From the NCBI GenBank assembly GCA_963778845.1, contig CAVZVW010000009.1:1-64000 (forward strand): DNA of 64,000 bases. Direction: 5' to 3'. This DNA comes from CAVZVW01 sp963778845 (GTDB taxonomy: Bacteria; Actinomycetota; Actinomycetes; Actinomycetales; Kineosporiaceae). Of this stretch, positions 51,282 through 59,840 are shown piece after piece (within the stretch, counting starts at the first letter, position 1; each line of letters opens with the position of its first letter). The notes under the pieces were generated by a model that made no database searches, had not been told where the DNA came from, and saw nothing but the letters and a program-made list of their open reading frames with translations. Position numbers and translations under genes: made by a program.

Positions 51282-52025
51282 ATGTGCCACGAACCCGGCA
51301 GCCGGCCCCCTGGGCCCCCCTCGGTCGGTGAGGTCGCGCGCACCGCTCCCCTGCACCTGACCGCCGGTGACGGCAACGAGCTTGCCGCCTTCGAGGCCGA
51401 ACCCGCCGGTACCGGTCCGCACCCCGGCCTCGTCCTGCTCCCCGACGTCCGCGGGCTGCACCCGTACTACGTCGCGCTCGCCACCCGCTTCGCCGAGGCG
51501 GGCGTGCACACGGTGGCGATCGACTACTTCGGACGCAGCGCGGGTGCCTCCACGCGCGCGGAGGACTTCGACTGGCAGTCCCACGTGCCACTGGTGACGC
51601 CCGAGCACGTGGCCGCCGACGCGGGCGCGGCGGCTGCGCACCTGCGGTCCGCCGGCGTCCTCGACGTCTTCACGCTCGGCTTCTGCTTCGGTGGCGGACA
51701 GTCGTGGGCGCTGTCGGCCGGTGCCCTGGACCTCGCGGGCTGCATGGGCTTCTACGGCCGGCCGGCGCTGCTGGAACAGGTGGCCGGCGCGCTGCGCTCG
51801 CCCCTGCTCATGCTGATCGCCGGCGCGGACCAGGCCACGCCGGTCGAGGAGGTCAGCGCGCTCGCGCAGCGGCTGCGCGACGCGGGTAACGACGTCGAGA
51901 GCCACGTCTACCCCGGTGCACCCCACTCGTTCTTCGACCGGACGTTCGCCGACCACGCCGACGCCTGTGCCGACGCCTGGGAGCGGATGCTCGCGTTCGT
52001 GGGCCGGCTCCAGACAGCGGCCTGA
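51282..52025 (+). CDS. Dienelactone hydrolase family protein
   Basis: A 247-residue alpha/beta hydrolase. The actinobacterial start MCHEPGSRPPGPPSV is at the ATG at 51282. PGLVLLPDVRGLHPYYVALA supplies the oxyanion region, and FTLGFCFGGGQSWALSAG has the nucleophile Cys (family motif G-x-C-x-G-G). The acid is in LMLIAGADQATPVEEVSAL and the His in YPGAPHSFFDRTF. Members hydrolyse dienelactones or other small esters in the cytosol; the natural substrate is unknown. Intact. Stands alone between the UvrA-like gene and a GNAT gene on the same strand. Confidence 0.88.
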   Translation: MCHEPGSRPPGPPSVGEVARTAPLHLTAGDGNELAAFEAEPAGTGPHPGLVLLPDVRGLHPYYVALATRFAEAGVHTVAIDYFGRSAGASTRAEDFDWQSHVPLVTPEHVAADAGAAAAHLRSAGVLDVFTLGFCFGGGQSWALSAGALDLAGCMGFYGRPALLEQVAGALRSPLLMLIAGADQATPVEEVSALAQRLRDAGNDVESHVYPGAPHSFFDRTFADHADACADAWERMLAFVGRLQTAA

Positions 52026-52118
52026 CCGAGCCCGCTGGCGCGCCGGCGCCGGGCGGGGGGGGTGCGGCAGGGGATAAGCGGTTGCCCCCGCGTGGTCGCA
52101 GTCACGACGATCGGCGTC

Positions 52119-53126
52119 ATGCCCACACCGAGGATGTCAGCGAAGCTCACCTGGCGGCCGATCCGGGGTGAGGACGTCGCGTCCTGGAACCGCATGATGA
52201 CGGCGGCAGCCGAGGTGGACGAGCCGAACGAGCACCTCACCGAGGACGACCTGAGCGACATGCTCGTCTCCCCGTGGCGCGACCAGGAGCTCGACACCCT
52301 GGCCGGGATCGACGACGCGGGCGAGGTGCGCGCGGCGGCGGTCGTGGACCTGAGGCCCGGCGACGCCAGCCTGCTCCGCGCCTGGTGCCTGGGGACGGTG
52401 CACCCCGACTGGCGCGGCCGGGGCATCGGCCGGACGGTCCTGGAGTGGCAGCTGGCGCGGGCACAGGACCTGGTCCGCGAGCGGCGTGCGGGCGGCGAGC
52501 CGTTGGTACCCGGCCTGGCGTGCGTCGGTACCGACGAGCACACCGTCGACCGGCATCGGCTGGCGCGAGCGGCGGGGATGACGCCGAGGCGCTGGTTCCT
52601 CGTGATGCAGCGTGACCTCACCGACCCGGTTCCTGAGGTGTCGCTGGACGCCGGGCTGCGGCTCGTGCCCTACAGCGCAGACCTCGACGAGGCGATTCGG
52701 CACGCGCACAACGAGGCCTTCCAGGACCACTGGGGGTCCCAGCCCTGGACGCCGGAGGCCTGGCAGCAGTGGGAGACCGGCCATCGCGACTTCCGCGCGG
52801 ACTGGAGCTTCGCCGTCCTCGACGGCGACCCGCACGCCGGCGGCGACGTGGCTGCCTACGCCCTGTCGGCGGGGTTCCCGGCGGACTGGGCCGCGAAGGG
52901 CTACACGGAGGGGTGGACCGGCAAGCTGGGGGTCAGGCGGGGTTGGCGAGGCCGTGGGCTTGCGAAGGCACTGCTGGCGCGGTCGATGCAGGCGTTCCGG
53001 GCCTCAGGCATGCAGTTCGCCACCCTGGACGTCGACGCCGAAAGCCTGACCGGCGCCGTCCGGCTCTACGAAGGCCTCGGCTACACGGTCACGCGGCGCA
53101 CGACACTGTGGGCCCTCGACCTCTGA
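52119..53126 (+). CDS. Tandem GNAT acetyltransferase (MshD-like architecture)
   Basis: A protein of about 335 residues with two GNAT folds. The first has AWCLGTVHPDWRGRGIGRTV (motif A), and the second has WTGKLGVRRGWRGRGLAKAL followed by LARSMQAFRASGMQFATLDV and GAVRLYEGLGYTVTRRTTLW. The two-domain layout resembles mycothiol synthase MshD, but the sequence is not close enough to assign that reaction; many actinobacterial two-domain GNATs are uncharacterised. The ATG at 52119 (MPTPRMSAKLTWRPIRGEDV) is the likely start; the frame extends to 52062. Intact. Confidence 0.8.
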   Translation: MPTPRMSAKLTWRPIRGEDVASWNRMMTAAAEVDEPNEHLTEDDLSDMLVSPWRDQELDTLAGIDDAGEVRAAAVVDLRPGDASLLRAWCLGTVHPDWRGRGIGRTVLEWQLARAQDLVRERRAGGEPLVPGLACVGTDEHTVDRHRLARAAGMTPRRWFLVMQRDLTDPVPEVSLDAGLRLVPYSADLDEAIRHAHNEAFQDHWGSQPWTPEAWQQWETGHRDFRADWSFAVLDGDPHAGGDVAAYALSAGFPADWAAKGYTEGWTGKLGVRRGWRGRGLAKALLARSMQAFRASGMQFATLDVDAESLTGAVRLYEGLGYTVTRRTTLWALDL

Positions 53127-53269
53127 CCTCTGGCGCCTGTGCGTGGCTTCGCGACGCGCATGGCGCCATCAACCCACCAGAGGACGCGTGGGGGTTGAAT
53201 GGGTCAGGACCGACGCAGGGAGGCCGTCATGACCATCGGGGGCGACGTCGCCAGCTCCGAGGCGGCCGG

Positions 53270-54301
53270 GTGGGCGAGGCGGCCGGACGGGCCGAGGCGG
53301 CCGTGCGGGCCGAGGGGCTGGTGAAGACCTACGGGCGGACGCCGGCCCTGCGGGGGTTGGACCTCGAGGTGCGCCGCGGCGAGATCTTCGGCTTCATCGG
53401 CCCGAACGGTGCGGGCAAGACGACGACCATCCGGATCATGCTCGACCTCGTGCGACCGACCTCCGGGCGCCTGGAGGTGTTCGGGTCGACCCCTCTGGAC
53501 GGCGGGCCGGCGCTGCGTCGGCGCATCGCCTACCTGCCCGGCGACCTCCGTCTGCACGACCGGGGCAGCGTCGCGGACGTGGTCGGGGTGTTCGCGGCCA
53601 TGCGCTACAGCGACGGCGCCGAACGGCGCACGACCCGCGAGCGGGCGGCGTCGCTGTGCCGGCGCCTCGACCTCGACCCCTCGCGCCAGGTTCGCGCGCT
53701 GTCGAAGGGCAACCGGCAGAAGGTCGGCATCGTCCTGGCGCTCATGCACGAGGCGGAGCTCCTCGTGCTGGACGAGCCCACCTCGGGCCTGGACCCGCTG
53801 GTGCAGCAGGAGGTCCTGTCCCTCCTGCGCGAGCAGCGGGACGCCGGGCGCACCGTCTTCATGTCCTCCCATGTGCTCTCCGAGGTGGAGGACGTCGCCG
53901 ACCGGGTGGGCATCATCCGCTCGGGCCAGATGGTCGACGTCGACGACATGACCGCGGTGCGCGGGCGCGCCGCGCGCATCGTCGAGATCCGCTTCGCGGC
54001 CCCCGTCACCGCCGCGGAGTTCGCCGGCATCCCGGGCGTGGCCTCGGTGGAGGTCGACGGGACGGGCACGGTGCTGAGGTGCTCCGTCGCCGGGGCGATG
54101 GACGCCCTGCTGCGCGCCACGGCCGTCCACACCATCGTCGACCTGCTCTCGCGGGCGCCCGACCTCGAAGACCTGTTCCTCACGTTCTACGGCGGGCCCG
54201 ACGGGCGCGCGGACGCACCGCCCGACGGGCGCGCAGACGCACCGCCCGGTGCGCTGCGGCCCTCTCGAGGTACGGCCAAGGAGGCGACCCGTGTCCGGTG
54301 A
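53270..54301 (+). CDS. ABC transporter ATP-binding protein
   Basis: ATPase of an ABC-2 exporter. VRAEGLVKTYGRTPALRGLD begins the domain; Walker A GFIGPNGAGKTTTIRIMLDL; signature ALSKGNRQKVGIVLAL (L-S-K-G-N); Walker B LLVLDEPTSGLDPLVQQEVL; switch His in VFMSSHVLSEVEDVADRVGI. A C-terminal regulatory region (about residues 230-300) precedes two tandem PDGRADAPP units. The start is unclear: the in-frame GTG at 53270 is used, but a better ATG with GGAGG five bases upstream lies at 53229 in another frame, suggesting a one-base indel between them. Its end overlaps the permease start by 11 bases, so the two form a pair. Confidence 0.87.
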   Translation: MGEAAGRAEAAVRAEGLVKTYGRTPALRGLDLEVRRGEIFGFIGPNGAGKTTTIRIMLDLVRPTSGRLEVFGSTPLDGGPALRRRIAYLPGDLRLHDRGSVADVVGVFAAMRYSDGAERRTTRERAASLCRRLDLDPSRQVRALSKGNRQKVGIVLALMHEAELLVLDEPTSGLDPLVQQEVLSLLREQRDAGRTVFMSSHVLSEVEDVADRVGIIRSGQMVDVDDMTAVRGRAARIVEIRFAAPVTAAEFAGIPGVASVEVDGTGTVLRCSVAGAMDALLRATAVHTIVDLLSRAPDLEDLFLTFYGGPDGRADAPPDGRADAPPGALRPSRGTAKEATRVR

Positions 54302-55136
54302 CGTCGCGACCCGCGAGCAACAAGGGGCGACGTCGACCCGCGCGGGTCTGCCCGTCCTCACCTCGAGCCTGCGCCGGGAGCGGCGCGGCCTGGCGGTCTG
54401 GGCCGTGGGCGTGGCCGCTGTCGCGGTGCTCTACTCAGCGGCCTACATCACGGTTCGCAGCGACCCCGCCCTCGCCGAGGTCAAGGCCCGCTCGCTCGGC
54501 AGGTTCGGGGAGGCGATCGGGATGAACGACCTGACCAGCCCCGCCGGCTACCTCGACGCGACGATCTTCGGCCTCCTCGGCCCGCTGCTGCTCATCATGT
54601 TCGCGATCATCACGGCCGGCCGGGCCATCGCCGGCGACGACGAGCAGGGCACGCTGGACCTCTACCTCGCCCAACCCGTCAGCCGCACGCGCTACCTCGT
54701 GGAGCGCACCGCCGCGATCGTGGTGCAGGTGATGGTGCTCGCGGCGGTTGTCGGTGCGGCGGTGATCGGCGTCGTCGTGGCTGCCAACCTCGCGGTGCCG
54801 GTGCCCCGGCTGGTGCTGGCGACGGTGGGCCTGGCCCTGCTCGCACTGGACGTCGGTGCCGTCGCCATCCTGGTCGGGACCCTGACTGGACGGCGCGCCG
54901 TCGCGGTCGGCGCGGCGTCCGCGTTCGCGCTGGCCGCCTACCTGACCCACGTGTTCGCCCAGATGATCAGTGGGCTGCACGGCATGCGCGTGGTCTCGCC
55001 CTTCTGGTGGTACGTCGGTCACCATCCCTCGGCGGTCGGCCTCGGCGCCTGGCAGGTGCTGGCGCTGGCCGGGGTCGCTGTGGTGCTGTTCGCGCTGGCC
55101 GTCCCGGCGTTCTCGCGCCGCGACGTCGGGGTGTAG
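54291..55136 (+). CDS. ABC-2 type transporter permease
   Basis: A 281-residue membrane protein, partner of the upstream ATPase. The GTG at 54291 follows AAGGAGG. Six hydrophobic segments include LAVWAVGVAAVAVLYSAAYI, IFGLLGPLLLIMFAIITAGR, VVQVMVLAAVVGAAVIGVVV and LALAGVAVVLFALAVPAF. The cytosolic DDEQGTLDLYLAQPVSRTRY is characteristic of exporter permeases of the ABC-2/YhgE-like class found with daunorubicin-type ATPases in actinobacteria. The substrate is unknown. Tail-to-tail with parC, 25 bases apart. Confidence 0.87.
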   Translation: MSGDVATREQQGATSTRAGLPVLTSSLRRERRGLAVWAVGVAAVAVLYSAAYITVRSDPALAEVKARSLGRFGEAIGMNDLTSPAGYLDATIFGLLGPLLLIMFAIITAGRAIAGDDEQGTLDLYLAQPVSRTRYLVERTAAIVVQVMVLAAVVGAAVIGVVVAANLAVPVPRLVLATVGLALLALDVGAVAILVGTLTGRRAVAVGAASAFALAAYLTHVFAQMISGLHGMRVVSPFWWYVGHHPSAVGLGAWQVLALAGVAVVLFALAVPAFSRRDVGV

Positions 55137-55161
55137 CCGGCTGGGGGCTGGTTCGCCGACG

Positions 55162-57681
55162 TCACCGCTGGCCGACGGGACCGCCGACCGCGTCGACCGG
55201 CTGTGGCAGAGGGGTCCCCGACCCGTCCCGGCGGGAGTCGACGGCCGGCAGGGCGAGCGCGACGCCGTTCGCGGCTGCGGCCCTCGCCGGGGCGGGTCCG
55301 GCCCAGGCCAGAAGCAGAGTGTCCTCGCCCTTGAGGAACCGGTGGCAGCGCACCCCACCGGTCGCCCGGCCCTTGACCGGGTACGCCGCGAACGGGGTCA
55401 CCTTCGCGGTGCCCGGCTGGGTTCCCGGCAGCGCGCTGGTCGAGCCGGCGATCGTGACCACGACCCCAGCCATGTCTGGGTTCCCCGGGGAGCCGCCGTC
55501 CCCCAGGGAGTTGCCGTCCCCCACGGACAGGTCGACGACGCCGAAGGAGACCACCCGGGCACCCGAGGTCAGGCTGATGCCCGCCATCCCCCCGGCCGCC
55601 CGGCCCTGCGGCCGCACCTTGTCGGCCCCGAAGCGCAGCAGCTGTGCGTCGCTCGTGACGAACACGAGGTCGGCAGGCCCCACGGGGACCTCCGCCGCGC
55701 CCACGACCTCGTCGCCGTCGCGCAGCGCGATCATCTCCCACGAGTCCTTGTTCGTCGGGTAGTCCGTGGTGACCCTCTTGACCACGCCTTGGGCCGTGCC
55801 GAGCACAACGCCGGGGGAGTCCTCGCCCAGTGAGCACAGCGCCAGCAGACGCTCGTCGCGACCGAGGGCCAGGAACTCTCGAGCGGGCGCGCCGCCCGAC
55901 AGCGACGGCGACGTCGAGGTCGGAGGCAGGGTGGGCATGTCCAGGGCCGGGAGCCTGATCATCCTGCCCCGGCTCGTGACGGCGGCCACCTCCCCGCGAG
56001 CGGTGGCGCGCACGCACGAGACGACGACGTCGTGCTGGGCCCGCTGGGCGCCGTCCCCGTGTGGCAGCGGCTCGTCCGTTCCCGTCCGGGCGAGCAGCCC
56101 GGTCGAGGACAGGAGCACCCAGCACGGGTCGTCGCTCACCTCCAGGGGCGCGGTCTTGGCGGCCGTGACCGCGGTCCCCGCCGACTCCAGCAGAACCGTG
56201 CGTCGCGGCGTCCCGTGGGCGGCGGCAACCTCCGCGAGCTCGTCGGAGACGGTCTTGCGCAGCAGGCCGGGGTCGTCGAGAACGGCGGTGAGCTCGCTGA
56301 TCGTGCGCCTCAGCTCGGTCTGCTCCTTCTCCAGCTCCAGGCGGGAGAACTTGGTGAGGCGTCGCAACGGCATCTCGAGGATGTAGTCGGCCTGCGCCTG
56401 GCTGAGGTCGAAGACGGCCATGAGGCGTGCCCGGGCGGCCGCGGTGTCGTCGCTGGTCCGGATGACGGCGATCACCTCGTCGATGTCGAGGATCGCGACG
56501 AGCAGGCCCTCGACCAGGTGCAGGCGTTCGGAGGCCTTGCGGCGGCGGAACTCGCTTCGCCGCCGGACGACGTCGAGCCGGTGGTCGACGTACACCCGCA
56601 ACAGCTCGCGCAGGCCGAGCGTGCGCGGCTGCCCCTCGACGAGGGCGACGTTGTTGATGCCGAAGGAGTCCTCCATCGGCGTGAGCCGGTAGAGCTGCTC
56701 GAGCACCGCCTCGGGGTTGAAGCCGCCTTTGACCTCGATCACCAGCCGCAGGCCGTGCACGCGGTCGGTGAGGTCGTTGATGTCGGCGATGCCCTGCAGC
56801 TTCTTCGCCTGCACGAGGTCCTTGACCTTCTCGATGATCTTCTCGGGGCCGACCAGGTACGGCAGCTCCGTGACCACGATGCCCTGCCGCCGCGCGGTGA
56901 CGTTCTCGATGCGCGCGCTGGCCCGGGTGCGAAAGCTCCCGCGGCCGGTCGCGTAGGCCTCACGCACCCCGTCGAGTCCCACGATCTTGCCGCCGCAGGG
57001 CAGGTCAGGGCCGGGGACGAAGCGCATCAGGTCGTCCAGCGTGGCGTCGGGGTTGGCCAGCAGGTGGCGGGCGGCTCCGACCACCTCCACGAGGTTGTGC
57101 GGCGCCATGTTGGTCGCCATCCCGACCGCGATCCCCGCCGCCCCGTTCACGAGCAGGTTCGGCAGGGCCGACGGCAGCACGGACGGCTGGCTCAGCTGCC
57201 CGTCGTAGTTCGGCACGAAGTCGACGACGTCCTCGTCGAGGCCGGCGGTCATGAGCATCGAGGCCGGGGCCATCCGCGCCTCGGTATACCTGTATGCAGC
57301 CGGTCCGTCGTCCAGAGATCCAAAGTTCCCGTGCCCGTCGACCAGCGGCACCCGCATGGTGAAGTCCTGGGTCAGCCGCACGAGCGCGTCGTAGATGGCG
57401 CTGTCGCCGTGGGGGTGCAGCTTGCCCATGACGTCACCGACGATCCGGCCGCACTTGACGTGCGCGCGCTCGGGTGCCAGCCGCATGTCGGCCATCGTGT
57501 AGAGGATCCGGCGCTGTACGGGCTTCAGCCCGTCGCGCGCGTCCGGGAGCGCGCGGGAGTAGATGACGGAGTAGGCGTACTCGAGGAACGCGCCCTGCAT
57601 CTCCTGCTCGACGTCGATGTCGATGATCCGCTCGGGGACGTCCGGCTGGGGCGGCGGCGGCGTCGGCGTCCTGCGTGCCAT
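55162..57681 (-). CDS. parC: Topoisomerase IV subunit A (DNA-cleaving subunit)
   Basis: An intact 839-residue breakage-reunion subunit working with ParE. The start is the ATG at 57681 (MARRTPTPPPPQPDVPERII). The winged-helix/tower region shows YAYSVIYSRALPDARDGLKP, VMGKLHPHGDSAIYDALVRL and the catalytic tyrosine in AAYRYTEARMAP. Then LPNLLVNGAAGIAVGMATNM, RLVIEVKGGFNPEAVLEQL, and ADYILEMPLRRLTKFSRLEL in the coiled coil. The C-terminal beta-pinwheel is represented by degenerate blades such as GRMIRLPALDMP and VVKRVTTDYPTNKDSWE. No clear GyrA box (QRRGGKG) is visible, which favours ParC over GyrA. Divergent from the acyl-CoA dehydrogenase-like gene by 97 bases. Confidence 0.9.
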   Translation of the reverse strand: MARRTPTPPPPQPDVPERIIDIDVEQEMQGAFLEYAYSVIYSRALPDARDGLKPVQRRILYTMADMRLAPERAHVKCGRIVGDVMGKLHPHGDSAIYDALVRLTQDFTMRVPLVDGHGNFGSLDDGPAAYRYTEARMAPASMLMTAGLDEDVVDFVPNYDGQLSQPSVLPSALPNLLVNGAAGIAVGMATNMAPHNLVEVVGAARHLLANPDATLDDLMRFVPGPDLPCGGKIVGLDGVREAYATGRGSFRTRASARIENVTARRQGIVVTELPYLVGPEKIIEKVKDLVQAKKLQGIADINDLTDRVHGLRLVIEVKGGFNPEAVLEQLYRLTPMEDSFGINNVALVEGQPRTLGLRELLRVYVDHRLDVVRRRSEFRRRKASERLHLVEGLLVAILDIDEVIAVIRTSDDTAAARARLMAVFDLSQAQADYILEMPLRRLTKFSRLELEKEQTELRRTISELTAVLDDPGLLRKTVSDELAEVAAAHGTPRRTVLLESAGTAVTAAKTAPLEVSDDPCWVLLSSTGLLARTGTDEPLPHGDGAQRAQHDVVVSCVRATARGEVAAVTSRGRMIRLPALDMPTLPPTSTSPSLSGGAPAREFLALGRDERLLALCSLGEDSPGVVLGTAQGVVKRVTTDYPTNKDSWEMIALRDGDEVVGAAEVPVGPADLVFVTSDAQLLRFGADKVRPQGRAAGGMAGISLTSGARVVSFGVVDLSVGDGNSLGDGGSPGNPDMAGVVVTIAGSTSALPGTQPGTAKVTPFAAYPVKGRATGGVRCHRFLKGEDTLLLAWAGPAPARAAAANGVALALPAVDSRRDGSGTPLPQPVDAVGGPVGQR

Positions 57682-57778
57682 GGCAGACCTGCTCCTCGAT
57701 CGCGATGGGGGCTGCAGGCATTCTCCCTCGCGCGCCCGACAGCCGGCGGGAGCGACGCACCCGGCAGGATGGGTGGGC

Positions 57779-58849
57779 ATGACCCCCGCCGACGTGGAGG
57801 CCCACCCACTCGTGGTCGCGACCGGGCGGCTGGCCGTCGACCTGCTCGACCCGGCGGCCGCCGAGGTCGACGCCTCGGTCGTGCCCCGCACGCACCTGGA
57901 CGCCCTCGGGGCGGTCGGAGTGCTCGGGATGGCGGGCCCGGGCGAGGCCGGCGCCGAGGCGGTCCCGGCGGCCGTCGTCCGCCGCGTCCACGAGATCGTC
58001 GCCGGCGCCGACCTGGCCACGTGGTTCGTGCAGGCGCAGCATCACGCCCCGGTGCGCGCCCTGGCAGCAGCGGGCGGATTCGAGACGCTGCTGGGCGACC
58101 TGACCGGCGGGCGGCGCGTGGCCGGCATCGCGTTCAGCCACCTGCGACGATGGCCGGAGCGGCCCGTGCGCGCACGACGGGTCGCGCACGGGTGGGTGCT
58201 GGACGGCGCAGCGCCGTGGTACACGGGCTGGGGGCTCAACGACATCGCCCTCGTCGGGGCAGCCACCGAGGCCGGCGACGTCGTCCTCGGGCTCGTCGAC
58301 CCGGTGCAGGGGCCGACGCTGACCGCCTCGGCCCCGCTGGCGCTGGCAGCGCTGCAGAGCACCCGCACGGTGCGCCTGGAGCTCAACGGTCACGTGGTGC
58401 GCGACGCGGAGGTCGTCGCCGTCCGGTCGTCGTCGCGGTGGGCCCGCGACGACGCTCGGACCACGGTCAACGTGGTCCCGGCTGTCTTCGGCGTCTCGCT
58501 GTCCGCACTGTCCCTGCTCGCCGCCGTGGGGGAGCGGCGGCTCGAGCCGGCAGCGGTCGCTGCGGCGACGCGGCTCGGCGCCCAGGTCGAGGCGGTCAAA
58601 CAGCGCTGCTACGAGCTGCTGGACAGCGTCGACCCCGACGATGCAACACGCGAGCGGCTCACGCTGCGCGCCCAGGCGCATCGGCTGATGGTCGAGGCCA
58701 CGACGGCCCTCGTCGTGGCGGGCTCGGGGGCGGCCATGGCACTGGCGAACCCGGCGCAGCGCAAGGCCCGCGAGGCCCTGTTCCTGCTCGTGCAGGCGCA
58801 GACGGTGGCGGCACGCACCGTCGCTCTCGACGCCACCGGGATGGGCTGA
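57779..58849 (+). CDS. Acyl-CoA dehydrogenase family protein (short, divergent)
   Basis: A 356-residue protein with the general layout of acyl-CoA dehydrogenases. An N-terminal helical region (VVRRVHEIVAGADLATWFVQ, AQHHAPVRALAAAGGF) is followed by a beta domain (RVAHGWVLDGAAPWYTGWGL, NDIALVGAATEAGDVVLGLV) and a helical C terminus (LSALSLLAAVGERRLEPAAV, VEATTALVVAGSGAAMALAN). The usual catalytic Glu context and the FAD signatures of canonical enzymes are not obvious, so it may be a flavin-dependent relative or non-catalytic. The ATG at 57779 follows an AGGATGGGTGGG element. Intact. Confidence 0.65.
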   Translation: MTPADVEAHPLVVATGRLAVDLLDPAAAEVDASVVPRTHLDALGAVGVLGMAGPGEAGAEAVPAAVVRRVHEIVAGADLATWFVQAQHHAPVRALAAAGGFETLLGDLTGGRRVAGIAFSHLRRWPERPVRARRVAHGWVLDGAAPWYTGWGLNDIALVGAATEAGDVVLGLVDPVQGPTLTASAPLALAALQSTRTVRLELNGHVVRDAEVVAVRSSSRWARDDARTTVNVVPAVFGVSLSALSLLAAVGERRLEPAAVAAATRLGAQVEAVKQRCYELLDSVDPDDATRERLTLRAQAHRLMVEATTALVVAGSGAAMALANPAQRKAREALFLLVQAQTVAARTVALDATGMG

Positions 58850-58949
58850 CGCCGACGCGGGGGGCGGGTGTATCCACGAGGTCGCGCGGTCACTCTCCTC
58901 GGTGCGTCCGCCCGGACGCGGCACGTACGCAGATCTCGAGGAGCCACCC

Positions 58950-59069
58950 ATGAAGCGCATCACGATCGTGCTCGTCAGCGCCGTTCTCGCGGCAGCAGGC
59001 ATGCTCGCCACGGCGGGTCCCGCCAGCGCCGGGCTGCTCAGCTCACCCATCGGGACCGCCGGGCACTGA
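58950..59069 (+). CDS. Very small secreted peptide (39 aa)
   Basis: MKRITIVLVSAVLAAAGMLA with TAGPASAGLLSS: a clean signal peptide with an Ala-x-Ala cleavage site, leaving about 11 residues that end GLLSSPIGTAGH. The ATG at 58950 is preceded by GAGGAG at optimal spacing (58939-58944). The stop lies inside the first unit of a 25-base tandem repeat, so the last residues (TAGH) are encoded by the repeat. It may be a real peptide or a longer gene interrupted by repeat growth. No family recognised. Confidence 0.5.
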   Translation: MKRITIVLVSAVLAAAGMLATAGPASAGLLSSPIGTAGH

Positions 59070-59155
59070 CCCTTCGGGGTCGTCGGGCACTGAGCGAATC
59101 GGGTCCGTCGGGCACTGAGCGAATCGGGTCCGTCGGGCACTGACAGCACGGGGTC
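59049..59155. repeat. About 25-base tandem repeat (four units) with GGGCACTGA core
   Basis: The core GGGCACTGA occurs at 59061, 59085, 59110 and 59135 (spacing 24, 25, 25), each preceded by a variant of CGGGTCCGTC and followed in two units by GCGAATC. The array fills the space between the small peptide gene and the nitroreductase gene. Confidence 0.85.
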
Positions 59156-59178
59156 GCGGACCAGGGGTGGCCGCTGTC

Positions 59179-59800
59179 CTAGCCGGAGTAGGAGAAGGGC
59201 ACGCCGAACCGCCCGGCGTGCGCGACCTCGGCGAGCGGGCGTCGTCCTCGGCGAAGGGACGGCGACCGCCGGTCGGGTGCGGCATGCCCGAGGCTGACGA
59301 CGCCGACGATGCGCCTGTCGGGCGGTGCGCCCAGGGCCGCCAGCGTCGGGGCGTGCCGGTCGGCGGGGACGCCGAAGAAGCAGGCCCCCAGCCCTGAGTC
59401 GACCGCGCCGAGCAGGACCAGCATGGCCGCCATCCCGGTGTCGACGTCCCAGTACGGCACCGGCCAGCGACCGGGGTCCCGGTCCGCCCAGCCCTTGTCG
59501 GGCTCGGCGTAGCGGTCGAGGTAGCGCTGCGGGTCCGACAGGCACACGACCAGCGCGGGGGCGCTCTGCAGGCCGCGCAGCCACGCATCGGGCTCACCCG
59601 GCTCGCAGGCGGCGTCCCAGAACGCCTTGCCGTTCCTGGGGTTCGGTGAGCACGACGAAGTCCCAGCCCTGGGTGAAGCCGGCGCTGGGTGCCCGGATCG
59701 CCTGGCCCAGCAACCGGGCGAGCACGGCCGAGGGCACCGGGCGGTCGGCGTCGTACGCGCGTACCATCCTGCGTCTGCGGACGGCCTCGTCGAGCTCCAT
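59179..59800 (-). CDS. Nitroreductase family protein, one frameshift
   Basis: FMN-dependent oxidoreductase. It starts at the ATG at 59800 with MELDEAVRRRRMVRAYD, the family's R-R-M-V-R FMN phosphate motif, and AIRAPSAGFTQGWDFVVL. A frameshift near 59640 leads to KAFWDAACEPGEPDAWLRGL, SAPALVVCLSDPQRYLDRYA, WDVDTGMAAMLVLLGAVDSG and LGACFFGVPADRHAPTLAAL, then IVGVVSLGHAAPDRRSPSLR. About 206 residues when joined. Actinobacterial homologues reduce nitro compounds or related electron acceptors; the physiological substrate is not known. Divergent from the NmrA-like gene, with 40 bases between the starts. Confidence 0.83.
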
Positions 59801-59840
59801 GCGGGCGAGCCTGGCAGACGCGGTGAGGCGGTGCACGGAC

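Noticed and set aside
56032..58953. A 973-codon plus-strand frame opposite parC
   Set aside because: Antisense shadow of parC extended over a second gene. Low-complexity composition and no domain.
59049..59155. CRISPR or integron attC array from the 25-base units
   Set aside because: The units abut with no unique spacers, and there is no integrase or cas gene nearby.
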